DNA of 64,000 nucleotides from Streptomyces venezuelae (GCF_008642295.1 NZ_CP029190.1:682001-746000); one strand, 5' to 3'; shown: positions 35,262 to 44,788, numbered from the stretch's first letter. Numbers and translations are program-made. The notes: a model not told the origin generated them from the letters alone.

Positions 35262-37217
35262 TCACGTGCGCTCGCCCGGGGCACGAGTGCCATGACGGCC
35301 GAGCAGTTCCGCCAAGCCCCGGCGAGTGGCGGCGAGGACGACCCGGTCCTGGGCCTTGAGGACGTACCCGGGGTGGAGGTCCCACACGAGCCCGGCCGTG
35401 GCCGCGGGAGACTCGTCCGGGGTGGATGCCAGGTCGGGGCGCCGGTCCTCCGGAGCGGCCGTGTCCAGGGCGACCACCCGCCAGGCCCCGGGCCGGAAGG
35501 ACTCCGCGATGGTCCGGCCCTCCAGTTGCGGATGGCCGGCGACCTCGAGGGCGGCGAAGAGCAGCACCCGGCGCTCCACGGGTACGGCTCCGAGCACCTG
35601 GCGGCCCATCATCGCCCCGGCGAACGCCGGAGCCGCCAGGTGCGTGACGCTGCGACTGCGGGTCAGGGCGGCGGGGTGGGCGGCGCGCAGGGTGCGGTAC
35701 ACGGCGGTGGCGAAGTCGTCCTCGTACAGGCGCATGACGACGCGGAGGTCCGGCCGCACCGCCCTGGCGTACAGGGCCGTCTCCAGGTTGGTGGTATCGC
35801 TGCTGGTGAGGGCGAGCAGGGAGTGCGCACGGTGGACACGTGCCGATTCCAGGACTCCCTCCTCCGTGACGTCGCCGAGGACGACGGGTACCCGCAGCCG
35901 GCGGGCGAGGGCCAGACCCCGCGCCTCGGGGTCGGACTCCACGCACACCACCGGGATGTCCAGCTCCCGGAGGCGGCCCAGCACCCGGGTGCCGATCTTG
36001 CCCAGGCCCAGGAGCACCACGTGGCCGGAGAGCCCGCGCGGCGGGCGGCGCAGGGCTGTTGCCGTCCTGAAGTCCCCGAGCCCTTCCAGGGCCGCCGCGA
36101 CGAGCACGGGAAGCAGGAGCAGACCCATGGTGCCCGCCAGGATCTGGAGCGTCTTGCGTTCGGTGGACTCCTCGACGGCCGGGTCGTTGATGGCGAAGAT
36201 GTCCAGCAGGGTCATATAGGCGGCGTGGATCGGGTGGTCGCCCGTGGTCAGCCAGGCCGCCACCGCAAGGGCGGCCACGGCCGCGCCGATGCCGACCAGT
36301 GCCCAGCGGAGCCTGCGCGAGAAGAGCGAGCCGACCGGGAACGTGGCCGCCGCGAGGCGAGTCCCGGCCCCCGCCTGGACCGGCCCCGTGTGCGACACGG
36401 CTTCCAACGCGACGATGCCGCGTCCGGTGGCGGCGGCCACGGCCCGGTCGTCGGGCAGGAGTTGTGGGCCGTTGTCGCCGCTGGCGTCGGATCCCTCGGC
36501 CCCGGCCGGGTCCCGGGTGGTCGCCGACAGCAGGGCCAGTGTGCACAGACCGGGGTCGGCGACCTCGCCGCGCCCGGGTGGGGTCCGTTCCACGGCTCGC
36601 AGGAGGAGGCCGTCGGCCTGAACCACCTTGCTGGTTCCGGCGATCGCCGAAGCTGCCAGGGCGGGCGCGGCGGTGTCCGCGTCCGAGAGGACGGTGGTCG
36701 AGGCGTCCAGCCCCCGCAGGTCGATTCCGGGCTCGGCGACAATGGCCGCCTGGTCCAGCAGCTCTTCCAGGTGCTGGCCGAGGCGGCGGTTGTAGAGCCG
36801 GATGACCAGGCGGAGCCGGGGGTTCAGCCGTCTGGCCACGAGTGCGGCCCGCACGTTCGTCTCGTCGTCCTCGTAGACCAGCGCCAGGGCTGCGGCATGC
36901 GCTGCTCCCGCAGCCGCCAGCACGGCTTCGTCGGGCTCCGCGGTTTCGACGACGCGCAGGTCCCGGACGGGCCCCTGCTCCGTGGTCCGGGCCCGTCGCG
37001 TCCCCGCCACCGGGACCCTGGCGAGCAGACCGGGGACGCGTCCCGGACGCCGCCCCACGGCGGGCTGCGGCTCACGGGCCTCGGGGACCACCAGGGTCAC
37101 CGGTTCGCGGTAGACGTCCCGGAGTTCCGCTGCCAGCCTCCGGGCCAGGCCGTCATCGCCGCAGACGATCATCCGACCTGCGGAGTCCGGGAGTTGACGT
37201 GTCGACTGATCGATCAT
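35262..37217 (-). CDS. RCK/TrkA-N double-domain membrane protein
   Basis: 651 residues. A first NAD-binding RCK domain (MIVCGDDGLARRLAAELRD) and its companion region fill residues 15-290. Two membrane helices follow around 305-375 (LRWALVGIGAAVAALAVAAW and ILAGTMGLLLLPVLVAAAL), then a second RCK domain with VVLLGLGKIGTRVLG. The order RCK-TM-TM-RCK recalls ion channels gated by RCK domains. The stretch between the helices, however, has no TVGYG-like filter (LLDIFAINDPA), so potassium conduction cannot be assumed. The PucR start lies 70 bases downstream. Confidence 0.75.
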   Translation of the reverse strand: MIDQSTRQLPDSAGRMIVCGDDGLARRLAAELRDVYREPVTLVVPEAREPQPAVGRRPGRVPGLLARVPVAGTRRARTTEQGPVRDLRVVETAEPDEAVLAAAGAAHAAALALVYEDDETNVRAALVARRLNPRLRLVIRLYNRRLGQHLEELLDQAAIVAEPGIDLRGLDASTTVLSDADTAAPALAASAIAGTSKVVQADGLLLRAVERTPPGRGEVADPGLCTLALLSATTRDPAGAEGSDASGDNGPQLLPDDRAVAAATGRGIVALEAVSHTGPVQAGAGTRLAAATFPVGSLFSRRLRWALVGIGAAVAALAVAAWLTTGDHPIHAAYMTLLDIFAINDPAVEESTERKTLQILAGTMGLLLLPVLVAAALEGLGDFRTATALRRPPRGLSGHVVLLGLGKIGTRVLGRLRELDIPVVCVESDPEARGLALARRLRVPVVLGDVTEEGVLESARVHRAHSLLALTSSDTTNLETALYARAVRPDLRVVMRLYEDDFATAVYRTLRAAHPAALTRSRSVTHLAAPAFAGAMMGRQVLGAVPVERRVLLFAALEVAGHPQLEGRTIAESFRPGAWRVVALDTAAPEDRRPDLASTPDESPAATAGLVWDLHPGYVLKAQDRVVLAATRRGLAELLGRHGTRAPGERT

Positions 37218-37246
37218 CAGCTAAGCATGCCGGGCCTGCTCGCCGG

Positions 37247-38713
37247 TCAGTCAACCGGGGCGGCGAGGGCGCCGGGGCCTGGGTGGGCGCGGCGTGTGCG
37301 GAACGCGTGGCCCACGAGGACGGCCACGAACGCGGCCCCGTACATCACGGTCCCGGCACCGGGCAGCGCGCGCGAGGTGAGGTAGGCCGCGGCGCCCGCG
37401 ACGGCGACGGCGAGCCATTCCCAGCGGCCGTCGAGGGCCACGAGCGCGACCAGGAGCAGGGCGTACCAGGAGTAGCCGGGGGTGGTCAGGAGGAAGGCGG
37501 TTCCGGTGCCGAGGAGGGCTCCGGACCAGGGGTGTTCAGGGTCGCCGCGGCGGATCACGTACAGGCTGATGGCGACCATGCCGACGAGCACGGCCGGCAG
37601 TGCCCAGGAGTCGGGCAGGACGAGGCGCAGCAGGGCGTAGCGGTTGCCGGAGGCGGCGTCCTGGTAGCCCTCTTCTTCGGCGTAGCCGCCGAGGTATCCC
37701 AGGACTGAGGAGTCGGAGAGCAGGACGTACGGCAGGTAGAGGGCGACGAGGACGCCGGCGGCGGGCAGCAGGGTGGAGGCGAAGTCGCGGGGCCGCCGTA
37801 CGCCGGACAGCGCGCCGGGGAGCAGGACGGCGGGCAGCAGTTTGGTTGCCGTGGCCAGCCCCAGCACCGCGCCTCCGACAGCGCGGTGGCGGACCGTCAG
37901 GGCGAGAGCGACGACGGACAGCAGCACGGCGAGCACGTCGGCGTGGGCGTTGTTGACCGCTTCGACGGCCACCGCCGGACACCAGGCCCACCAGGCGACA
38001 TTGCGCGGATCGCCGCGGCGCCGCAACACCCGCAGCAGCACCAGAGCGGTCGCCACGGCCAGCACCGCGCCGCCGGCCTGGAACGCCTCGTGGCGGACCC
38101 CGTCCGGGGAGAGGCCGTGGACGATGAGGAAGTACGCCTCGCCGGCGGGCGGATAGATGGTGTGGACCTGGGGGCGGTTGATGCGGGTGCAGCCGCCGTC
38201 CGGCAGTGCCGAGAGATCCGGCCGGTCGCAGTGCTCTCGGGGTGGGAAGAGCCAGTCGTCCCGGAGCGCGGTGAGCGCGGGGTCTGCCGGGGCGTGGTCG
38301 TACGGGGAGATTCCGGCGCCCTGTACCCGGCCGTCCCAGGCGTAGCGGAAGGAGTCGGTGCTGGTCCGGGGCGCGGCCACCAGGCCGGCGGCGGCCACGG
38401 CGATGCCGCCTGCGAGGACCAGGGCGGTGACGTGCCGGGCAGGGGCGCGGCGCAGCGACCACACCGCCGCTCCGAACAGCGCCCAGCAGGCCGCGTACCG
38501 CCAGGAGAGCCCGGCCGGGTCGGCGAAGTAGCCGTCGTGGTGGACGGTGAGCACCAGTGCCGTGGTGAGCGCCGTCAGTAGGGCCGCGGTCGCCACGGTG
38601 GAACCGAACGTGCGGCAACCACCCCGGCGGCCGGGACGGGCCTCGCGGATGGCAGGGCCGGGGGCCGGGGGTTCGAGGGGCGGATCGGTGGGATCGGGGC
38701 AGGGACGGCTCAC
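37247..38713 (-). CDS. Polyprenyl-phosphate mannosyltransferase-like membrane glycosyltransferase (GT87/DUF2029)
   Basis: 488 residues from the GTG at 38713; the frame is open far upstream but antisense to the molybdopterin gene. About eleven membrane helices. The first loop carries DSFRYAWDGRVQGAGISPYD, with the Asp needed by GT-C transferases, and INRPQVHTIYPPAGEAYFL. Such enzymes move mannose from polyprenyl phosphate onto lipids or glycans outside the membrane. The neighbouring GT2-like enzyme at 42004 could make the donor. Confidence 0.8.
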   Translation of the reverse strand: MSRPCPDPTDPPLEPPAPGPAIREARPGRRGGCRTFGSTVATAALLTALTTALVLTVHHDGYFADPAGLSWRYAACWALFGAAVWSLRRAPARHVTALVLAGGIAVAAAGLVAAPRTSTDSFRYAWDGRVQGAGISPYDHAPADPALTALRDDWLFPPREHCDRPDLSALPDGGCTRINRPQVHTIYPPAGEAYFLIVHGLSPDGVRHEAFQAGGAVLAVATALVLLRVLRRRGDPRNVAWWAWCPAVAVEAVNNAHADVLAVLLSVVALALTVRHRAVGGAVLGLATATKLLPAVLLPGALSGVRRPRDFASTLLPAAGVLVALYLPYVLLSDSSVLGYLGGYAEEEGYQDAASGNRYALLRLVLPDSWALPAVLVGMVAISLYVIRRGDPEHPWSGALLGTGTAFLLTTPGYSWYALLLVALVALDGRWEWLAVAVAGAAAYLTSRALPGAGTVMYGAAFVAVLVGHAFRTRRAHPGPGALAAPVD

Positions 38714-38827
38714 GGGGCCCACCCTGGCAGGGGCCCGGCCCTGTGACGGACCGGCACGACAGGCCGTTCGTGTTCCGTAAGGTGTCGGAGACGCCTCCCG
38801 ACCCGGTCGAGGCGGTTGCATGAGGGC

Positions 38828-40012
38828 ATGGACACTCCCCCCGCCCGACGGCGCCCCCACCTCCCGCCGCTCCGGCCGCCGGTCCTGCGCCCGCCTTCGT
38901 TCTCCGGCCGACTGCACGACCCGCGCACGGCCACCGCGATCGGGCGGTGGCTGGGGGTGGCCTTGGCGCTCTGCTTCCTGACCGGGCTGTTCAGTCACGT
39001 CCTCCAGCAGCCGCCGCCCTGGCTCGCCGGCTACCTGCCGTCGCGGCCGGTCTGGGGCTACCGGCTGACACAGGGCCTGCACGTCGCCGCCGGACTGGCG
39101 GCGATCGTCCTGCTGTTCGCCAAGCTCTGGGCGGTCTACCCGCGGTTGTTCGTGTGGCCGACGGTCCGCTCGGTGCGGCACGCGCTGGAGCGGCTGTCGG
39201 TGGCGGTGCTGGTGGCGACCGCCCTGTTCCAGGTCCTGACCGGGCTGTTGAACATCGCCGAGTGGTATCCGTGGCCGTTCTCCTTCGTTCCGGTGCACTA
39301 CGCCGTGGCGTGGGTGGTGGCCGGGTCGGTCCTGCTGCACCTCGCGGTCAAGGCCCCCGAGATCCGCGCCCACTGGGGCCGGAAGTCCGTCGGGACGCTC
39401 GCCCTGCCGGACGAGGAGCGCGACGGACGGGACCGGCGGGCGCTGTTGCTCGGTGTGGGCGCGGCCGTGGGAGTGGTCACGGTCACCACGGTGGGGCAGT
39501 CGTTCACGCCGCTGGCGCCGCTGGACCTGCTGGCTCCCCGCCATCCCGGGTACGGGCCGCAGGGGCTTCCGGTGAACCGGACGGCGGCGGCGGCCGGGGT
39601 GACGGAGGCGGCCGTACGGGAGTGGCGGCTGGAGGTGCTGGGTCCGAACCCGTTCCGGCTGACGCTCCCGCAGTTGGCCGCTCTGCCGCAGCGCCGGGTC
39701 CGGCTGCCGATCGCATGCGTGGAGGGCTGGAGCATGGACGCCCGGTGGGAGGGAGTGCCGGTCCGCGACCTGATCCGGCTGGCCGGGGGGCGGCCTGGCG
39801 CCATGCTGCGGGTGGTGTCGCTGGAGGTGGCCGGCGCGTATCGGGTGATGCACATGGGACGGGAGTACGCCGAGGACCCGCTGACGTTGCTCGCGCTGCG
39901 GCTGAACGGCGAGGTGCTGTCGGCCGACCACGGGTACCCGGCCCGGATCATCGCGCCGAACCGGCCGGGTGTGCTGCAGACCAAGTGGGTCACCCGACTG
40001 GAGGTGCTGTGA
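38828..40012 (+). CDS. Cytochrome-b-like membrane domain fused to sulfite-oxidase-type molybdopterin domain
   Basis: 394 residues from the ATG at 38828 (a TTG 12 bases earlier is possible). Four or five membrane helices with histidines in YRLTQGLHVAAGLAA, VPVHYAVAW and LLHLAVKAPEIRAHWG may bind heme. A loop and membrane segment lead to an outside domain of the sulfite oxidase fold from residue 260, with molybdenum-ligand Cys in LPIACVEGWS. Electrons would pass between the quinone pool and the molybdenum site. The next gene starts within its stop codon. Confidence 0.82.
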   Translation: MDTPPARRRPHLPPLRPPVLRPPSFSGRLHDPRTATAIGRWLGVALALCFLTGLFSHVLQQPPPWLAGYLPSRPVWGYRLTQGLHVAAGLAAIVLLFAKLWAVYPRLFVWPTVRSVRHALERLSVAVLVATALFQVLTGLLNIAEWYPWPFSFVPVHYAVAWVVAGSVLLHLAVKAPEIRAHWGRKSVGTLALPDEERDGRDRRALLLGVGAAVGVVTVTTVGQSFTPLAPLDLLAPRHPGYGPQGLPVNRTAAAAGVTEAAVREWRLEVLGPNPFRLTLPQLAALPQRRVRLPIACVEGWSMDARWEGVPVRDLIRLAGGRPGAMLRVVSLEVAGAYRVMHMGREYAEDPLTLLALRLNGEVLSADHGYPARIIAPNRPGVLQTKWVTRLEVL

Positions 40013-40659
40013 TGTCCACGTCCGAGCCGGAGCCGGGGCGCGAGCCGGAGCCGGAACACGAACCGGAAGCGGGTGCGCGGGCTGAGCAGGGGGCCGATAC
40101 GGGACCCGGGCCCGAGGCGGCGGGCCGGTCCGCACCGGCGCCCGGACCGGCGTCCGGACCTGCGGCCGGCAGGGGCACCGCGGCCGGGCCCACACACGGG
40201 GCCTTGGACGGGGCCGCCGACGCCCGCGCCTCCGTGTCCCTGACCCGCTGGGTGCTCGGGGCCTTCGGGCTGCTGCTGATCGGGGTCGGCGGGTGGCACG
40301 TGGCCGCGCAGCCGGACCCGTACGACGTACTGGTGTGGCTGGGCGGGGCGTTGGTCCTGCACGACGTCCTGGTGGCGCCGCTGGTGCTGGCCGTCGGGCT
40401 GCTGGTGGCGGCCGTACCGGCGCGGCCCGTGGTGCGCGGGGCTCTGATCACGGCGGGGTCGCTCGTGCTGATCACGTTGCCGCTGCTGCTGCGTCCGGGA
40501 GCACCGCCGAACCCATCGGCACTTCCCCTGCCCTATGCCCGCAACCTGCTGCTGGTGCTCGCGGTGACAGCCTTGGTCGCGAGTACGGCGGCTTGGCTGG
40601 CCCGACGGCGACGCGCCGGGCCTCAGCTCCGGGACGGTACCCGGCCTGCGGATGACTGA
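40012..40659 (+). CDS. Proline/glutamate-rich membrane protein coupled to molybdopterin oxidoreductase
   Basis: 215 residues. The ATG overlaps the preceding stop by one base. About 75 residues of Glu/Pro/Ala-rich disordered sequence (EPEPGREPEPEHEPEAG) are followed by four membrane helices with short loops. No cofactor motif is seen. It is likely to be a small partner of the molybdopterin protein. Confidence 0.7.
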   Translation: MSTSEPEPGREPEPEHEPEAGARAEQGADTGPGPEAAGRSAPAPGPASGPAAGRGTAAGPTHGALDGAADARASVSLTRWVLGAFGLLLIGVGGWHVAAQPDPYDVLVWLGGALVLHDVLVAPLVLAVGLLVAAVPARPVVRGALITAGSLVLITLPLLLRPGAPPNPSALPLPYARNLLLVLAVTALVASTAAWLARRRRAGPQLRDGTRPADD

Positions 40660-40706
40660 TCACGGGCCGGGGCGGCGCAGTCGGCCGCCCTGCCCGGCGG
40701 CCGGGC

Positions 40707-41378
40707 TCAGGGCGCGAGTTCGGTGAAGCTCCTGCCGGACACCCGCCAGCTGTCCACCGTCGTCCACCCCGCCCGGCCGGCATGGCGGTGCAGCGCCTGC
40801 GGTCCCACCCGTGCCCAGGGAAAGGGGACCCCGAGGGTGCCCCGTCCGTCGTCGAGGCGGACCCGGCACCGCTCGTCCACCTCTACCGGGGCGGCCTCCA
40901 CGATCACCCGGCCGTCGCTGCCCAGGAGTTCGGCGGCCCGGAGGAGCAGGGCGGTCGGGTCGCCGCCGATGCCTATGTTGCCGTCGATGAACAGGACCGT
41001 GGTCCAGCGGCCCTCGCCGGGCAGCGGTCCGAAGACCGACCGGCACAGGGCCGTTCCCCCGCGCCGTACGGTCCGGGCCACCGCGGCCGGACTGACGTCC
41101 ACGCCCAGGGCCGGGTGTCCGCGCCCGGCCAGGGCGGCGACCAGCCGGCCCGGACCGCACCCGACGTCGAGCACGGCGCCCCGGCACCGGGCGAGCACGC
41201 TCTCGTCGCCGGCGTCCGCGTCGGCGAGCCACCGTTCCACCTCCAGCGGCAGCAGCCATCCGTCCGCCCGGCGGAGGAAGAGTGGGCCCTGCCCGTCGCT
41301 CAGGGCCCTGGCGTACGGGTCGTCCCGCCAGGGCGCCGGTGCCAGGGGCGGACGGGTGGTCTTGCCTGGTCTCGTCAC
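40707..41378 (-). CDS. Class I SAM-dependent methyltransferase
   Basis: 223 residues from the GTG at 41378, which overlaps the stop of the DUF2064 gene by 4 bp. Motif I, VLDVGCGPGRLVAALAGRG, is followed by the acidic HPALGVDVSP and the segment VLFIDGNIGIGGD. It is the last gene of a four-gene minus-strand set of sugar-related enzymes; its target may be a glycosylated metabolite or lipid. Confidence 0.82.
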   Translation of the reverse strand: MTRPGKTTRPPLAPAPWRDDPYARALSDGQGPLFLRRADGWLLPLEVERWLADADAGDESVLARCRGAVLDVGCGPGRLVAALAGRGHPALGVDVSPAAVARTVRRGGTALCRSVFGPLPGEGRWTTVLFIDGNIGIGGDPTALLLRAAELLGSDGRVIVEAAPVEVDERCRVRLDDGRGTLGVPFPWARVGPQALHRHAGRAGWTTVDSWRVSGRSFTELAP

Positions 41379-42007
41379 CGGACCGCCTCCGGCGACGCGG
41401 TCAGCCGGGCGTGCAGGGCCGCAAACCGGCCGCACGGTGCCACGGCGGCCACCTCGCGGGCGTCGGCCGCCGTGTCCACGTCCCGGAGCACCGGCAGCAG
41501 CCCGACCCGCAGCCCCGCCGCGCGCAGCCGCTCGTACTGCACTGCACCGGTCTGGGGCGTCGACATCGGTACGCCGAGCAGCAGGGCCGGATCGGGGGCG
41601 GCCAGCGCCAGAGCCCAGAACCCGCCGTCGGCCGCCGGTCCGAACCAGGCGTCGTGCCGCTCGAAGTCGAGGGCGGGGGCGAGGAGGCCGGGCGTGATCT
41701 GCGGGGTGTCCATGCCGATGAGCAGGGCCGCATCACCGGCGCAGTCGGCGAAGGCCGCGGCGAGGCGAGCGTCCAGTTCACCGGGGCACTGTGGCCGGAC
41801 CTCGAAGCCGGGCGGCAACCACGGTCCCGGGGAGCCGTCGAGGACCAGGACATGCCGGCCTGCCGGGACGGCCGCCGCCGTCTCAAGGGTGTCCGCCAGT
41901 GCCGCCTCGGCCAGCGCCGCCGCCTCGCCGCGCGTGAACGGCGGGGTCAGGCGGGTCTTGACCCGGCCGGGGACGGGCTCCTTCGCGATCACCAGCAGGG
42001 CGGTCAC
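41375..42007 (-). CDS. DUF2064 nucleotidyl/glycosyltransferase-like protein
   Basis: 210 residues. The start (LLVIAKEPVPGRVKTRLTPP) and LLIGMDTPQITPG match the DUF2064/TIGR04282 family (GT-A fold). Members often sit beside a second glycosyltransferase and an SAM enzyme. It overlaps the neighbouring genes on both sides by 4 bp. Substrate unknown. Confidence 0.8.
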   Translation of the reverse strand: MTALLVIAKEPVPGRVKTRLTPPFTRGEAAALAEAALADTLETAAAVPAGRHVLVLDGSPGPWLPPGFEVRPQCPGELDARLAAAFADCAGDAALLIGMDTPQITPGLLAPALDFERHDAWFGPAADGGFWALALAAPDPALLLGVPMSTPQTGAVQYERLRAAGLRVGLLPVLRDVDTAADAREVAAVAPCGRFAALHARLTASPEAVR

Positions 42008-42717
42008 CGGGCACCCCCGGCGGAGGTCGGCCGGACGGCGCGGGGCGGCTCGGCGAGCACGGCGCGCATGTCGCGGACGGCCTGCCAGGTGCCCCGCCAG
42101 GTGCCGGTGACCTTGGATTTCCCCGCCCGTGGCAGGTACGGGACGTCCTCCTCGCGGACCCGCCAGCCGGCGTCCGCGGCCCGGACGACCATCTGGAGCG
42201 GGTACCCGCTGCGCCGGTCCGTCAGGTCCAGGGAGAGCAGAGACTCCCGCCGGGCTGCGCGCAGCGGCCCCAGGTCGTACAGGCGCAGGCCGGTACGGCG
42301 GCGCAGCATCCGGGACAGGGCCAGGTTTCCGGCGCGTGCGTGCACCGGCCAGGCGCCCCGGCCCTGGGGGCGTCGCCGGCCCAGCACCAGATCGGCCTCG
42401 CCGTCGGCGATCGTGCGGACGAAGCCGGTCAGCAGCCCGGGATCGAGGGAGGCGTCGCAGTCACAGAAGCAGACGAACTCGGCCTTCGCGGCGAGGAGTC
42501 CGGCGTGGCAGGCGGCTCCGAACCCGCGTCGGGCCTCGGTCACGACGACGGCGCCGAGGGAGCGGGCGATCTCCGCGGATCCGTCGGTGGAGCCGTTGTC
42601 CACGACCAGTGCCCGCCAGCCGGCGGGGATGCGGGCGAGGACCCAGGGCAGCGCCTCGGCCTCGTTCAGGCAGGGAAGGACGACGTCCACGGCCGTGTCC
42701 AGTGGGTGTTCGCTCAC
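42004..42717 (-). CDS. Family 2 glycosyltransferase (dolichyl/polyprenyl-phosphate sugar synthase-like)
   Basis: 237 residues from the GTG at 42717. The GT-A signature is visible: DVVLPCLNEAEALPWVLARI, VVDNGSTDGSAEI, FCDCDASLDP and LVLGRRRPQGRG. No membrane anchor, so it is soluble at the inner membrane face. It could supply polyprenyl-phosphate sugar to the GT87-like transferase at 37247. The DUF2064 gene is coupled to its stop. Confidence 0.85.
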   Translation of the reverse strand: MSEHPLDTAVDVVLPCLNEAEALPWVLARIPAGWRALVVDNGSTDGSAEIARSLGAVVVTEARRGFGAACHAGLLAAKAEFVCFCDCDASLDPGLLTGFVRTIADGEADLVLGRRRPQGRGAWPVHARAGNLALSRMLRRRTGLRLYDLGPLRAARRESLLSLDLTDRRSGYPLQMVVRAADAGWRVREEDVPYLPRAGKSKVTGTWRGTWQAVRDMRAVLAEPPRAVRPTSAGGAR

Positions 42718-42838
42718 GCCTGTCACCGTAGGGAGCCGAGTCCGGAAACGGGGCGATCGACTCCTTACGAAACGCGGACGGCGACGGACCGCGGCCCCCC
42801 GTATGAGGCTGGGGCGCATGCGCACGCCCGGAGACACG

Positions 42839-43903
42839 TCAAGGGGTCCTGGTTGACGCCCGCTGTTCCGTGACGGCGAACTCCGCCATCCCCTCGGCGA
42901 AGCCGACCTCCGGCCGCCAGCCCAGTTCCCGTTGCAGCCGTGCGGAGTCGGCCGTGATGTGCCGGACGTCCCCGAGCCGGAACTCCCCGGTCACCACGGG
43001 CTCCGGCCCGCCGTGGGCCCGCGCGAGTGTCTCGGCCATCTCCCCGACGGTGTGCGGTTCCCCGCTGCCCACGTTGTAGGCGGTGTGCCGGCCGGTACCG
43101 CGTTCCGGGGCCAGCGCTGCCAGGGCCGCCGCGTTGGCCCTGGCCACGTCCCGTACGTGGACGAAGTCCCGTCGCTGTCCCCCGTCCTCGAAGACCCGGG
43201 GCGCCTCGCCCCGGGCGAGGGCCGAGCGGAAGAACGAGGCGACGCCCGCGTACGGGGTGTCCCGGGGCATCCCCGGGCCGTACACGTTGTGGTAGCGCAG
43301 CGACACCGCCGAGCCGCCGGTGGTCCGGGCCCAGGCCGCCGCCAGGTGCTCCTGCGCGAGCTTGGTCGTCGCGTAGACGTTGCGGGGGTCGGCCGGGGCG
43401 TCCTCCGTCACCAGTCCGGGCAGCAGTGCGGCCCCGCAACGCGGGCAGCGCGGCTCGAACCGCCCCTCCCGCAGGTCCTCGACCGCACGCGGGCCCGGTC
43501 GGACCACGCCGTGCCCGGGGCACTCGTACCGGCCCTCCCCGTACACCACCATCGACCCGGCCTGCACCAGCGTCCGTACCCCGGTTTCCGCCATGCCCGC
43601 CAGCAGCACCGCCGTCCCGAGGTCGTTGCACGACACATAGGCCGGCGCGTCCGCGAAGTCCTTCCCCAGCCCGACCATGGCCGCCTGGTGGCACACGGCA
43701 TCCACACCCCGCAGGGCACCCCGCACCACGTCGGGGTCCCGCACGTCACCGCGCAGGAACTCGGCATCGGAGAGCACGGGCCCGACCGGATGCGCGGCCG
43801 GCAGCAACGCGTCGAGCACCACCGGCTCGTGCCCCTGGTCCCGCAGGACGTCCGCCACCTGCGCGCCGATGAACCCGGCGCCTCCCGTTACGAGTACGCG
43901 CAT
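42839..43903 (-). CDS. NAD-dependent sugar epimerase/dehydratase with zinc-ribbon-like insert
   Basis: 354 residues of extended SDR type: nucleotide site VTGGAGFIGAQVADVL, catalytic YATTK near residue 181, and DFVHVRDVARANAAAL. A short insert before the catalytic Tyr holds CPGHG and CPRCGAA, spaced like a zinc ribbon. I recall such inserts in dTDP-L-rhamnose 4-epimerase relatives. It probably makes an unusual nucleotide sugar for the glycosyltransferases downstream. Confidence 0.83.
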   Translation of the reverse strand: MRVLVTGGAGFIGAQVADVLRDQGHEPVVLDALLPAAHPVGPVLSDAEFLRGDVRDPDVVRGALRGVDAVCHQAAMVGLGKDFADAPAYVSCNDLGTAVLLAGMAETGVRTLVQAGSMVVYGEGRYECPGHGVVRPGPRAVEDLREGRFEPRCPRCGAALLPGLVTEDAPADPRNVYATTKLAQEHLAAAWARTTGGSAVSLRYHNVYGPGMPRDTPYAGVASFFRSALARGEAPRVFEDGGQRRDFVHVRDVARANAAALAALAPERGTGRHTAYNVGSGEPHTVGEMAETLARAHGGPEPVVTGEFRLGDVRHITADSARLQRELGWRPEVGFAEGMAEFAVTEQRASTRTP

Positions 43904-43972
43904 GGCCGCACGCTACGCATCCGAGGACCGCACGCGGGGCTCCCACACCGCCCCGTAAGACTTCCGTCATCG

Positions 43973-44788
43973 TCACTGGGGATCGAGTTGCAGCTCCTTT
44001 GTGGTCGTTGCTCGCGTGGCGGTTGAGGCCAGGTAGGTGATCCGGAGGGTGCCGGTGGTGGGTTCGCGGTCCACGAGCACGTTGACGCCGTAGACCGACT
44101 CGATGAGGTCCGGGGTCAGTACGGACTCCGGTGCGCCGGCGACGGCCACCTGCCCGTGGTCGAGGACGACGACGTGGTCGCAGTACCGGGCGGCGAGGTT
44201 GAGGTCGTGCAGGGCGACCACGCAGGTGACGTCCAGGGTTGTCAGGAGGTCGAGGAGTTCGAGCTGGTGGCGGATGTCGAGGTGATTGGTGGGTTCGTCG
44301 AGGAGGATCTCCCGGGGTTCCTGGGCGAGCGCGCGGGCGAGTTGGGCGCGCTGTTTCTCTCCGCCGGAGAGGGTGTGCCAGCTCCGGTGCTGCTTGTCGG
44401 TGAGGTCGGTCCGTTCCAGTGCTGCGTCGACGACCCGTCGATCGTGCTCGGTCAGCGCGTCGAACCGGCCGCGGAACGGTGTGCGGCCGAGTTCCACGAC
44501 CTGGCGGACGGTGACGCGGTGGTGGGCTGAGACGTCCTGTTCGACGACGGCGAGCCGTCGGGCGAGCGCGCGGCGGCCGAGGTCGTCCAGGCTGGTGTCG
44601 TCGTAGCGGACGGTTCCGGTGTCGGGGCGGCGCAGTCCGGCGAGCAGGCGCAGCAAGGTCGATTTGCCGGAGCCGTTGGGGCCGAGCAGGCCAATGATCT
44701 TTCCGTCGTGAGCCGCCATTTCGATGTTGTCGAGCAGCCGGTGGCCCTTGACCGACCAGGAGAGCTGGGTGGTGGTGATGCGGCCCAT
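43973..44788 (-). CDS. Metal-chelate ABC importer, ATPase subunit (FecE/FhuC type)
   Basis: 271 residues. Walker A GLLGPNGSGKSTLLRLLAG, the signature LSGGEKQRAQLARALA, and Walker B ILLDEPTNHLD followed by the switch His in VVALHDLN. It powers the FecCD-type permease encoded just upstream, whose stop overlaps its start by one base. It is the eighth and last gene of the Zur-controlled operon that begins at 53007. Confidence 0.92.
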   Translation of the reverse strand: MGRITTTQLSWSVKGHRLLDNIEMAAHDGKIIGLLGPNGSGKSTLLRLLAGLRRPDTGTVRYDDTSLDDLGRRALARRLAVVEQDVSAHHRVTVRQVVELGRTPFRGRFDALTEHDRRVVDAALERTDLTDKQHRSWHTLSGGEKQRAQLARALAQEPREILLDEPTNHLDIRHQLELLDLLTTLDVTCVVALHDLNLAARYCDHVVVLDHGQVAVAGAPESVLTPDLIESVYGVNVLVDREPTTGTLRITYLASTATRATTTKELQLDPQ

